A stretch of DNA of 34,466 nt from a virus, in the IMG/VR virus record IMGVR_UViG_3300032431_000027, positions 1 to 34,466 of that record; one strand, given 5' to 3'. Both the position numbers and the translations under genes were made by a program. The notes below the pieces were generated by a model that ran no database searches, had not been told where the DNA came from, and saw only the letters and a list, made by a program, of their open reading frames with translations. Shown piece after piece: positions 22,927 through 29,334 of this stretch. Each line of letters opens with the position of its first letter. Position 1 is the first letter of the stretch.

Positions 22927-23533
22927 CCCACACGTCGCCTACCGACGCGACACCCAGGGCCGGCTAGTGCCCGAGAGCCAGATCCGACCGATTGACCTTG
23001 CGCGCGATGAACTCGTGCAAGCGCTCGTGCGCGATGCGATGCCCCTGCGCGACGCGCTGCGGGACTACCGCGGGCGCGCCTTCGCCGACATCGCTGCGTT
23101 CATTGAGCTGAGCGCTGAGCAGTACGGCGCAAAAGTTGGCGGAGCGAAGGGCAACGTGACGTTGCTGAGCTTCGACGGCGAGTACAAAGTGCAGCGCGCG
23201 ATCGCCGAGACCATCATTTTCGACGAGCGGTTGCAGGCAGCGAAATCCCTCATCGACGAGTGCCTGATCGAGTGGACCGAGGGAGCACGGACGGAGATCG
23301 CAACGCTCGTGCAGGACGCGTTCCGGGTCGACGGCAGCGGCACCATCCGCACCGGCAGCGTGCTCGGCCTGCGCCGGCTTGCGATCGACGACCCGCGCTG
23401 GCAGGAGGCAATGCGGGCCATCGGCGAGGCGGTGCAGGTGGTGGGCAGCAAGACCTACTTGAGGATCTACCAGCGGAACGCCCTCGGGGCGTATCTGCCG
23501 ATCAGCCTGGACATTGCGGCGGTGACGCCATGA
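22910..23533 (+). CDS. DUF3164 family early protein
   Basis: A 207-residue protein with the pattern of DUF3164, common in Mu-like phages. It starts RRDTQGRLVPESQIRPIDLARDELVQAL, and the core has GGAKGNVTLLSFDGEYKVQRAI and FDERLQAAKSLIDECL. A later stretch has VGSKTYLRIYQRNALGAYLPISLDI. The ATG at 22910 has AAGGAG upstream; the open frame extends further up but only as a shadow. The function of the family is unknown; members lie between B and gemA. The length is usual (about 200 residues). Confidence 0.8.
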   Translation: MNAKTDPHVAYRRDTQGRLVPESQIRPIDLARDELVQALVRDAMPLRDALRDYRGRAFADIAAFIELSAEQYGAKVGGAKGNVTLLSFDGEYKVQRAIAETIIFDERLQAAKSLIDECLIEWTEGARTEIATLVQDAFRVDGSGTIRTGSVLGLRRLAIDDPRWQEAMRAIGEAVQVVGSKTYLRIYQRNALGAYLPISLDIAAVTP

Positions 23534-24207
23534 ACCGCGAAGACCTGATGCGCAAAATCCGAGCCTGCCTGCGCCTGTCAAAATCAGCAAACGAGAACGA
23601 GGCGGCTACTGCGCTTCGGCAGGCTCAGGCGCTTATGCAGAGGCACGGGATCAGCCCAGCCGAAGCGCTGGCGGGGGGCGTGTCTGAGAGCACTATCGGC
23701 TGCGCGCGACGCGGACAGAATCTGCACAAGTCGCTGTTGGATTTGGTCTATCTAATCGGTCGGGGTTTCCGCTGCAAGTCGATGCTCGGCACTGGCCGCG
23801 GCTGCCCAGTTTTAGTGGTTTTTTTCGGCACCGGCGTCGATCCGAAAATTGCCGCGTACGCATTCGAGGTCCTGCGTCGTCAGATGGACGTCAGCTGCAG
23901 AAAGCACCTCTCTCGAGTGCGGCTGCGGAAAAATCGCGATGCGCGCGGTGAGGCTTTCCGGCGCGGATGGGTGTGTGCGTTGTGGCAGCTGTTCCCGGCT
24001 GCCGAGAAGTCGATGGAGCTGATCGAGAAGCTCGACGCGTACAAGGCCGCACGCTGGGACGTTCTGACAGATTTGGAGACCAAGGACCACAACCTCGCGC
24101 GCACAGAATTCGGCGATTTCGACGCAGGCCTGGAAGCCGGCCGGAAGGCGCGGCTGCACGCTGGCGTCGCTGGTGATCAGCAGCAGGCACTGGAGCACGC
24201 GAAATGA
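23530..24207 (+). CDS. DUF2786 family early protein
   Basis: A 225-residue protein starting at an ATG that overlaps the DUF3164 stop. The N-terminal 45 residues are typical of DUF2786: IRACLRLSKSANENEAATALRQAQALMQRHGI. The remainder has a beta part (CPVLVVFFGTGVDPKIAAYAFEVL) and a basic helical part (FRRGWVCALWQLFPAAEK), seen in phage proteins of this kind. The function is unknown. Codirection and overlap with gemA support its place in the early/middle operon. Confidence 0.8.
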   Translation: MNREDLMRKIRACLRLSKSANENEAATALRQAQALMQRHGISPAEALAGGVSESTIGCARRGQNLHKSLLDLVYLIGRGFRCKSMLGTGRGCPVLVVFFGTGVDPKIAAYAFEVLRRQMDVSCRKHLSRVRLRKNRDARGEAFRRGWVCALWQLFPAAEKSMELIEKLDAYKAARWDVLTDLETKDHNLARTEFGDFDAGLEAGRKARLHAGVAGDQQQALEHAK

Positions 24208-24806
24208 GTCACGCAGCGAACGAACGCCGCCGGCGCCGGCTGGCCGCGATCCACACAGCCAAGCGCGCCCTGCACTTGGACAACGACACGTACCGCGATT
24301 TGATCGAGCGCGTCAGTGCGCTGTCTGGCCCGGCCCAGCGCAGCGCAGGCGATCTCACTGAGGGCCAAATCATCGCTGTACTCGAAGAGTTCAAGCGCCT
24401 CGGCGGCCTGAAGCCGGCGGCAAAGGCCGCAGGCAAACCGCGCAACTTCGACCAGCTGCCGCTGATGATCACCAAGGTCGAGGCAATGCTGGCCAGCATG
24501 CAGCTGCCCTGGAGCTACGCGGACGCAATCGCCTTGCGTCAATTCAAAGTCGAGAAAGTGGCGTGGTGCCGGAAGCAGGAGCAGCTGCAGGCGATCATTG
24601 CGGCGCTGTACGTTGAGCAGCAGAAGCGCGAGCTGCTCGCCGGCATCGAGCGCGTGCGCGAGCAGCAGGGCTTGACTGTTGAGCAGTTGGAGGCCCGCTA
24701 CGAGCTGACAGAAACGCGCAACTGGCGGCGCAGTTTGCCCGTGCTGAAAACGCTTTCAGAAGCGCTGACGGGCGAGCAGATGGAGCAGGAGCCCGCCCCG
24801 CGATGA
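24204..24806 (+). CDS. gemA: GemA-like regulatory protein (Mu gp16, DUF1018)
   Basis: A 200-residue protein of the gp16/DUF1018 family. The N-terminal domain has AAIHTAKRALHLDNDTYRDLIERVSALSG, then LTEGQIIAVLEEFKRLGGLKP, close to the family pattern. The middle has LPLMITKVEAMLASMQLPWSYADAIA and the end is charged and helical. In Mu, GemA modulates expression of host genes and DNA topology around phage growth. The gene is coupled to both neighbours by ATGA and precedes mor, as in Mu. Confidence 0.85.
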   Translation: MSHAANERRRRRLAAIHTAKRALHLDNDTYRDLIERVSALSGPAQRSAGDLTEGQIIAVLEEFKRLGGLKPAAKAAGKPRNFDQLPLMITKVEAMLASMQLPWSYADAIALRQFKVEKVAWCRKQEQLQAIIAALYVEQQKRELLAGIERVREQQGLTVEQLEARYELTETRNWRRSLPVLKTLSEALTGEQMEQEPAPR

Positions 24807-25360
24807 GCCTGCGATTTACGTGCCCCGCGTGCGGCTGCCAAGGCGACCTGGAAGTGTTTCTGGTCGAGGACGAAGCCAAGCGCTTTGCGACCCGATTCGC
24901 CGGAATGGAGCCGGCGCTCGGGCGCGCGGCATTGGCCTATCTGCGCCTGTTCAAGCCGCCAAAGCAGGCGCTGCGCCTGGCGCGTGCGGCGCGGTTGATT
25001 GATGAGCTCGCTGAGCTGGTCGATGCCGGACAGGTGTCGCGCGACGAGCGCAGCGGCCTGCGCCGCGCGGCCACGCCTGCCATGTGGGCCGCCGGCATCG
25101 AGCAGATGCTAGCGAACCCGCCGAGCGGGCTGCCGCTTTCAAGCCATCACTACCTGCGCGCGGTAGTTTTCGGCGTTGCGGAGGAGGCGATGGCTGCCGC
25201 TGAGCGCAAGCGCGAGGACGACCGCAAATCTGGCAGGCATCGCGGCACTGCGCAGCCAGGTGCCACCGACCCGGCTGCAGATCGACGCGCCTATGCCGCG
25301 CAAATGCTCAATCTAGGCGCGTGGTCGCGCGAGCAGCACGACGCGCACATAAAGGACTGA
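24803..25360 (+). CDS. Unknown protein with N-terminal zinc motif
   Basis: A 185-residue protein starting FTCPACGCQGDLEVFLVEDEA, with CPAC as one half of a possible zinc site. It is followed by helical segments rich in Ala and Leu (ALGRAALAYLRLFKPPKQALRLARAARLIDELAEL) and a basic, polar C-terminus. Proteins of similar size occur between gemA and mor in B3-like phages. No enzyme motif is visible. It may be a DNA-associated early protein; that is inference from the zinc motif and the genomic place. Confidence 0.6.
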   Translation: MSLRFTCPACGCQGDLEVFLVEDEAKRFATRFAGMEPALGRAALAYLRLFKPPKQALRLARAARLIDELAELVDAGQVSRDERSGLRRAATPAMWAAGIEQMLANPPSGLPLSSHHYLRAVVFGVAEEAMAAAERKREDDRKSGRHRGTAQPGATDPAADRRAYAAQMLNLGAWSREQHDAHIKD

Positions 25361-25361
25361 A

Positions 25362-25781
25362 ATGCACGGCGATACCGACGATCTGTTTGATGCGCTGACC
25401 TGCGACCCGCTCGATCTGATCGAGCGAGGCGGCGCTGCGCTTGCTGATCGCACGCGCTGGCCGCAGCGATTGACTGAGCTGTTCGATATCGAGCTCGCGT
25501 TTTCGCGCCGCACGATGGCCAACGGAGATGCTGCCGAAGACGCCGCGGCTCGGACAATCCTGATTGCCGACTACCTGGGCGGCTCGGTGATCTACCTGCC
25601 GCGAGGCGGCGCGCTGCGGCAAGCGGTGCGCGATGCGTTGATCTACACGCGATTCACCGGCGCAAATCACGACGCGCTGGCCCGCGAGTTCGGCCTGACC
25701 ACGGCAGCGGTTTACAAAATCCTGCAGCGCGAAACCGCGCGGAGAAAGTCGAAAATGCAAGGCCGGTTGTTCAACGGCTGA
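25362..25781 (+). CDS. mor: Mor-type middle/late transcription activator
   Basis: A 139-residue protein matching the Mor/C family: a helical dimerisation part (WPQRLTELFDIELAF), the characteristic stretch GGSVIYLPRGGALRQAVRDALIYTRF, then a C-terminal HTH (HDALAREFGLTTAAVYKILQRE). Mor activates the middle promoter of Mu and C the late promoters; this single gene may serve both roles, since no second copy is present. It is the last gene of the early/middle run, followed by a clear terminator and then the lysis and head genes, as expected for a switch to late transcription. Confidence 0.9.
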   Translation: MHGDTDDLFDALTCDPLDLIERGGAALADRTRWPQRLTELFDIELAFSRRTMANGDAAEDAAARTILIADYLGGSVIYLPRGGALRQAVRDALIYTRFTGANHDALAREFGLTTAAVYKILQRETARRKSKMQGRLFNG

Positions 25782-25801
25782 GCCGCTGCTAAAGTTCAGT
25801 C

Positions 25802-25830
25802 AAGGCCCGCATTTGCGGGCCTTTCTGTTT
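25802..25830 (+). terminator. Intrinsic terminator after mor
   Basis: A 10-bp perfect stem (AAGGCCCGCA / TGCGGGCCTT) around a 2-nt loop, followed by TCTGTTT. It lies 20 bases after the Mor stop and separates the early/middle operon from the lysis genes, so the latter need their own promoter. Confidence 0.8.
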
Positions 25831-25878
25831 GGAAGCATCGAAACACGTTACCCCTGCAGCGCACGCCATTCTGGCCCT

Positions 25879-25897
25879 GCCAGCGCGCCGCGCTGGC
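25879..25897. promoter_or_regulatory. 9-bp inverted repeat before the lysis/late genes
   Basis: GCCAGCGCG and CGCGCTGGC flank a single central base, in the 130-base gap between the mor terminator and the holin gene. A dyad in this place may be the binding site of Mor or another late activator. I see no convincing -35 or -10 box around it, which fits an activator-dependent promoter but does not prove one. Confidence 0.35.
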
Positions 25898-25958
25898 TCC
25901 TCGTGGTGAGGCTGGGGTGGCGCGACGCAGGTCTCGCCGCCCCTCTTAGGAGACCGGC

Positions 25959-26267
25959 ATGCAGACCAAGTTCAGCCCCGTTTCGCGGGCGCGCAAACTG
26001 TTCAACAAGCTCACAAGCCAGCCAGTGCTGCTGGTCGCGCTCGCCACGTTCGCCGTGGTGCTCTTCATGAATCCCATGAAGCTGGGGCTGATGCTGTATG
26101 GCATTGCCAAGCTGACGGCGTTCGCCTTTGCCGGCGACTGGGTCGACAGCCGCATCTTCAAGCGCGCGCAGCCTGATCAGCTCGAAGGCATCGCCGAAGG
26201 CACCGCATGGAAACGCAAAGGCTTGATCGTCGCGGCCAGCATTGTGGCCGGCGCGCTGGTGCCCTGA
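25959..26267 (+). CDS. Putative holin
   Basis: A 102-residue membrane protein. Span 1 runs PVLLVALATFAVVLF, a second hydrophobic stretch follows (LGLMLYGIAKLTAFAFAG), and a third weaker one lies at the C-terminus (LIVAASIVAGALV). The N-terminus is basic. This fits the 2-3-span holins of B3/BcepMu-like phages. Holins form the membrane lesions that let the endolysin out and time lysis. The ATG has TAGGAGA upstream; the stop overlaps the next start (TGATG). The gene is followed by the transglycosylase and spanins, completing a lysis cassette. Confidence 0.7.
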   Translation: MQTKFSPVSRARKLFNKLTSQPVLLVALATFAVVLFMNPMKLGLMLYGIAKLTAFAFAGDWVDSRIFKRAQPDQLEGIAEGTAWKRKGLIVAASIVAGALVP

Positions 26268-27013
26268 TGTCTGACAGCAAGCACCGCAGCGGACTCGTGC
26301 TCGCTTCGATCGAAGCGATGCGCGCCTCTGCCGGCCGCAGCCACCGCCTCGGAGGCGTCCTCGCTTATGCGCACTACCTGCTCGTTGCTTTTTCGATTGC
26401 TTTGCTGGTTTTCGCCGCCGCCTTGCTATTCCCCGCAGTCGCGTGCGCAGCAACCGTGGACAACATTCGAATCCCGCAGGCCAGCGTCGGCTACCGGCTG
26501 CAGGTGGAACGTGCGGCGGCGAGCTACTTCGGACTGCATGCAAGCCCGGCACGGCTCGCGGCCCAGATCCACCAGGAGAGCAGTTGGCGGCCGGCAGCAC
26601 AAAGCGCGTTCGCGAATGGGTTGGCGCAGTTCACACCGGACACAGCGGCCTGGCTGCCGAAAGTCTGCCCGGAGCTGATGGCGTTTGACCCTTGGGACGC
26701 GAGCCAGTCAATCCGCGCGGCTGCATGCTACAACCGCTGGCTTTACGACCGCGTGTCCGGCGCAAGCGAGTGCGATCGCTGGGCGTTCACGCTGAGCGCG
26801 TACAACGGCGGCCTGGGCTGGGTGCGCCGCGACAAGGCCCGCGCGTCAGCTGCAGGTGCCGACGCTTCGAAGTGGTTTGGTCACGTCGACGCGCACTCGC
26901 CGCGCGCGGGCTGGGCGATCCGCGAAAACCGCGGGTACGTGGTCCGAATTCTGCTGCAGATTGAGCCGGCTTACGTGCGCGCTGGCTGGGAAGGTCGGAC
27001 GGTGTGCCCTTGA
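26267..27013 (+). CDS. Lytic transglycosylase endolysin
   Basis: A 248-residue protein with a membrane or signal-anchor segment (about residues 36-62, YLLVAFSIALLVFAAALLF), ending in VACAA. The transglycosylase SLT domain follows: catalytic E104 in IHQESSW, then ANGLAQFTPDTAAW, ACYNRWLYD and LSAYNGG. It cleaves the glycan backbone of peptidoglycan. The N-terminal segment suggests a signal-arrest-release or Sec-exported endolysin. The start ATG overlaps the holin stop; a longer in-frame start at 26207 would overlap the holin gene. The first codons share about 37 bases with the 22246 gene. Confidence 0.88.
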   Translation: MSDSKHRSGLVLASIEAMRASAGRSHRLGGVLAYAHYLLVAFSIALLVFAAALLFPAVACAATVDNIRIPQASVGYRLQVERAAASYFGLHASPARLAAQIHQESSWRPAAQSAFANGLAQFTPDTAAWLPKVCPELMAFDPWDASQSIRAAACYNRWLYDRVSGASECDRWAFTLSAYNGGLGWVRRDKARASAAGADASKWFGHVDAHSPRAGWAIRENRGYVVRILLQIEPAYVRAGWEGRTVCP

Positions 27014-27624
27014 TTTCCACCGCTGCAGGGCTCGCGAAGGCCGGCGCATGGAAGCTGCTGCCGTACGCGTTGGTGGCCGCCGCGGCGCTGGCTGCTGCCA
27101 GCGCGCTCGGCGGGTTTTATGCCGGGCAATCGTTCGAGCGCGGGCAAGCCGCGCTGCTGCAGTTGCCCGTGTTGCAGCAGGACGCGCAAGCGCTGGCGGC
27201 CTCGGCGCAAGCGCTGCGTCGCAACGCCGCTGACTCCGCCGCGCGCTTCCGCCGCTCGGCGCTTGCACTCGAAATGATCCGCGAACGGCACGAGGTGACC
27301 AGCAATGATCTACGACGCACATTTGCCGCGCAGAGCTCGGTGCTGGACGACTACGTTGCAGCGCGGCCTGATCTCGCTGCTGTGCGCCTCGATGCTGACG
27401 GCGTGCGCATTTGGAACGCCGCGGCTGGCGCTGCAGAGCCCGCCCAGCCCGCCGCCGCTACCACCGTCGGCAGCGAGCCGCACACCGTGCCCGGCGAGCC
27501 TGCCAATGCTGCTGGCGGGCGCTTCGATGGCGGACATGCTCCGGAACTTTCAACTAGCGGCGCAGCAGTACCACGCGTGCCGACTCCAGCTTCAATCGCT
27601 CGCGGAAGAAGTCGCGCGCTATGA
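27004..27624 (+). CDS. Rz-like inner-membrane spanin
   Basis: A 206-residue protein with an N-terminal membrane span (LLPYALVAAAALAAASALGGFYAG) and a coiled, Ala/Gln-rich periplasmic part (LQLPVLQQDAQALAASAQALRRNAADSAARF, then LEMIRERHEVTSNDLRRTF). The C-terminus is Pro/Ala-rich. This is the layout of inner-membrane spanins (Rz), which pull the outer membrane to the inner one in the last step of lysis. The GTG start at 27004 overlaps the transglycosylase stop; a TTG at 27010 is also possible. A second gene, 27305-27697, lies nested in another frame, as in Rz/Rz1 pairs. Confidence 0.75.
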   Translation: MPLISTAAGLAKAGAWKLLPYALVAAAALAAASALGGFYAGQSFERGQAALLQLPVLQQDAQALAASAQALRRNAADSAARFRRSALALEMIRERHEVTSNDLRRTFAAQSSVLDDYVAARPDLAAVRLDADGVRIWNAAAGAAEPAQPAAATTVGSEPHTVPGEPANAAGGRFDGGHAPELSTSGAAVPRVPTPASIARGRSRAL

Positions 27625-27697
27625 GCAGGCCGTCAAAGCGAACTACTGCTCAGATCTCACCGCCGCCCAGCTCCGCGTCGACGAGTGCGCGGAATGA
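27305..27697 (+). CDS. Rz1-like outer-membrane spanin lipoprotein
   Basis: A 130-residue protein whose start lies inside the Rz gene in a different frame, preceded by GAGGTG. It has a lipoprotein signal: basic start, LISLLCASMLTAC with lipobox L-T-A-C, so C34 would be the lipidated residue. A Pro-rich stretch follows (PPSPPPLPPSAA), then a helical part (FQLAAQQYHACRLQLQSLAEEVARYEQAV). This is typical of o-spanins, although it extends 73 bases past the Rz stop and is longer than most Rz1 proteins. It would be anchored in the outer membrane and pair with the inner-membrane spanin. Confidence 0.75.
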   Translation: MIYDAHLPRRARCWTTTLQRGLISLLCASMLTACAFGTPRLALQSPPSPPPLPPSAASRTPCPASLPMLLAGASMADMLRNFQLAAQQYHACRLQLQSLAEEVARYEQAVKANYCSDLTAAQLRVDECAE

Positions 27698-27902
27698 TCC
27701 GCTGCTGCAGCTCCGGCTGAACCTGCAGCACTACGTGCGCACCCTGCGCGCGCGGCTGGCCAGCGGTCAATCCGACGGCGCAGCCCTGCGGCCTGACGCG
27801 CGCGCAGGCTACACCGGCCAGCACAGCGCATTCAGCGCCTGCCTGGCTGACCTTGAGGACGCGCTGGAAGGCAAAACAGTGGAGAGACGCCCCCTTGTCT
27901 GA
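27621..27902 (+). CDS. Unknown 93-residue protein after the spanins
   Basis: The start ATG overlaps the Rz stop (ATGA) and lies inside the Rz1 gene. The N-terminus is Ser/Thr/Pro-rich (SKRTTAQISPPPSSAST) and the middle helical (LLQLRLNLQHYVRTLRARL). The C-terminal half is polar with a short acidic helix (FSACLADLEDALEG). No family is recognised. The stop overlaps the TraR-like start. The helix after residue 28 may be the conserved core and the N-terminal part merely overlap, so the true start could be later. Confidence 0.45.
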   Translation: MSRPSKRTTAQISPPPSSASTSARNDPLLQLRLNLQHYVRTLRARLASGQSDGAALRPDARAGYTGQHSAFSACLADLEDALEGKTVERRPLV

Positions 27903-28107
27903 CGTCGTCGACGCCGCAAACGAGCGCGCCGAGCTGGATTTGCAGCTGGCGCTTCAGGCCCACCACCGACGCCAGCCGATTGCCGACCGCACGTGCAGCG
28001 AATGCCGTGACTGCGGCGGCGATATCGAGCCCGCGAGACTCAAGGTGCTGCCTTTTGCCTGCCGCTGCGCATCCTGTGCGCACGATCACGAGAGAGGTGC
28101 GCGCTGA
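27895..28107 (+). CDS. TraR/DksA-type zinc finger protein
   Basis: A 70-residue protein with the DksA/TraR C4 zinc motif: C-R-D-C, 17 residues, then C-A-S-C. The N-terminal helix includes VDAANERAELDLQLALQAHHRR, like the acidic coiled tip of TraR. I chose a TTG start at 27895 with GGAGAG upstream; there is no better ATG. Phage TraR-like proteins bind RNA polymerase in the secondary channel and mimic DksA plus ppGpp. Here it could retune host or late transcription. Codirectional neighbours overlap at both ends. Confidence 0.75.
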   Translation: MSDVVDAANERAELDLQLALQAHHRRQPIADRTCSECRDCGGDIEPARLKVLPFACRCASCAHDHERGAR

Positions 28108-28490
28108 TGCTGCCCTACGTGCCGATGGTGCTGCAGCTTGCGCAGGTGCTGGCAGTGATCGGCTCTGCCGCCATCAGCATTTTTGTCTACTTGAAAACCC
28201 GCTCGGACCAGCGCTTCAAGCAGCAGGCTGAGCAGACCTGGTCAAAGCTCGGCGAAATCGAGCGCGAGCTGAACGAAATCGACGAGCGCGTCGATCATTT
28301 CCGCGATCGCCTGGCGCTGGCTGAGGCCCGTCTGCGCGAGATGCCGACGCACCGGGATCTGGAGGGCCTGCGAGTCCAGATCAGCACGGCCAACAATCAG
28401 CTGAGCGCGCTCGACGAGCGCAGCCGCGCAACGCTCACAGCGCTGGGCCGAATCGAAACCTTCCTGCTTGACGGAGTCAAAAATCGATGA
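28107..28490 (+). CDS. DUF2730 membrane-anchored coiled-coil protein
   Basis: A 127-residue protein with one N-terminal membrane span (VLQLAQVLAVIGSAAISIFVYL), then a long coiled coil (SKLGEIERELNEIDERVDHFRDRLALAEARL) ending ALGRIETFLL. This matches DUF2730, found in many Mu-like phages before the terminase genes. The function is unknown. The start ATG overlaps the upstream stop (TGATG). The length is normal for the family. Confidence 0.8.
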   Translation: MLPYVPMVLQLAQVLAVIGSAAISIFVYLKTRSDQRFKQQAEQTWSKLGEIERELNEIDERVDHFRDRLALAEARLREMPTHRDLEGLRVQISTANNQLSALDERSRATLTALGRIETFLLDGVKNR

Positions 28491-28780
28491 AGACCTTTGC
28501 TGATCGACTTCTCGAAGACCGGCGTCTTGTCTTGCTGCGCATCCTGTCGGAGCAGAACGCAACGCGCGCTAACAGCTCGGTGCTGACGGCGGCGCTCGAT
28601 CATTTCGGCCATGCGGTTTCCCGGGACTGGATCCGCACGCAGCTCCGCTGGCTCGAAGAACAGGGCCTTCTGCGCATTGAAGATATCGGCCCCGTGCTGG
28701 TGGCCACGCTCACCGAGCGCGGCGCTGATATCGCGCAGGGCCGCGGCCTCGTCGACGGCATCAGCCGGCCGGGCGCGTGA
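28487..28780 (+). CDS. VpaChn25_0724-type winged-helix phage protein
   Basis: A 97-residue protein with the pattern of the VpaChn25_0724 family, found between DUF2730 and the small terminase in Mu-like phages. It has a run like RLVLLRILSEQNATRANSSVLTAAL, then GHAVSRDWIRTQLRWLEEQGLLRI and a wing-like end (VLVATLTERGADIAQGRG). This is a winged-helix DNA-binding fold. It may help DNA packaging or regulate late genes. The start ATG overlaps the DUF2730 stop. Confidence 0.75.
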   Translation: MKTFADRLLEDRRLVLLRILSEQNATRANSSVLTAALDHFGHAVSRDWIRTQLRWLEEQGLLRIEDIGPVLVATLTERGADIAQGRGLVDGISRPGA

Positions 28781-28782
28781 CT

Positions 28783-29334
28783 ATGAGCCGAGGGCGGAAA
28801 TCCAATATCACTCGGCTGCCGGCGGAGCAGCGCGCGCACATCGAGCTGCTGCTGCGCGAGGACCGGCACACACTGAAAGAAATGCTCGACGCGGTGCGTG
28901 CGCGTTTTCCTGAGGCGGACGTCTCGCGCAGCGGCCTGCATCGCTATCAGAGCAGCCTTTCCGAGCTCACGGCCCGCATGCGCGAGATCGATCGTGCGGC
29001 CGCTGCGCTTGTCGGTGAGCTGGGCGAGGGTGTCGGTGAGAAGGCCGGCGCGCTGCTGGCCCAGGCAGTAACCACGCTGGCCACAAACGCAGCACTTCGG
29101 GCGCAAGAAAATGAGGACATCACGATCGACGAGGTGCGCAAGCTCGCCCAGGCCGCGAAACTCGCGATGGACGCGCGCAGGATCTCGCTGGCCGAGCGCG
29201 AGCAGATCGAAGAGGGCGCACGAAAGCGCCTGCTGATTGAGCAGCAGGCGCGGCTGTCGGACACGGTGAAAGCGGGCGGCCTGTCGCAGGAGTTCGCGGA
29301 CACGCTGCGCAAGAAAGTGCTGGGCTGCGAATGA
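28783..29334 (+). CDS. Small terminase-like protein (DUF3486, Mu gp27)
   Basis: A 183-residue protein starting SRGRKSNITRLPAEQRAHIELLLRE, then VSRSGLHRYQSSLSELTARM, the DUF3486 pattern. The N-terminal part is HTH-like, and the later part is helical (NEDITIDEVRKLAQAAKLAMDARRISLAERE). In Mu-like phages this gene precedes the large terminase and is thought to recognise phage DNA for packaging. The ATG at 28783 is taken as start; a GTG at 28777 overlapping the upstream stop would add two residues. Confidence 0.82.
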   Translation: MSRGRKSNITRLPAEQRAHIELLLREDRHTLKEMLDAVRARFPEADVSRSGLHRYQSSLSELTARMREIDRAAAALVGELGEGVGEKAGALLAQAVTTLATNAALRAQENEDITIDEVRKLAQAAKLAMDARRISLAEREQIEEGARKRLLIEQQARLSDTVKAGGLSQEFADTLRKKVLGCE

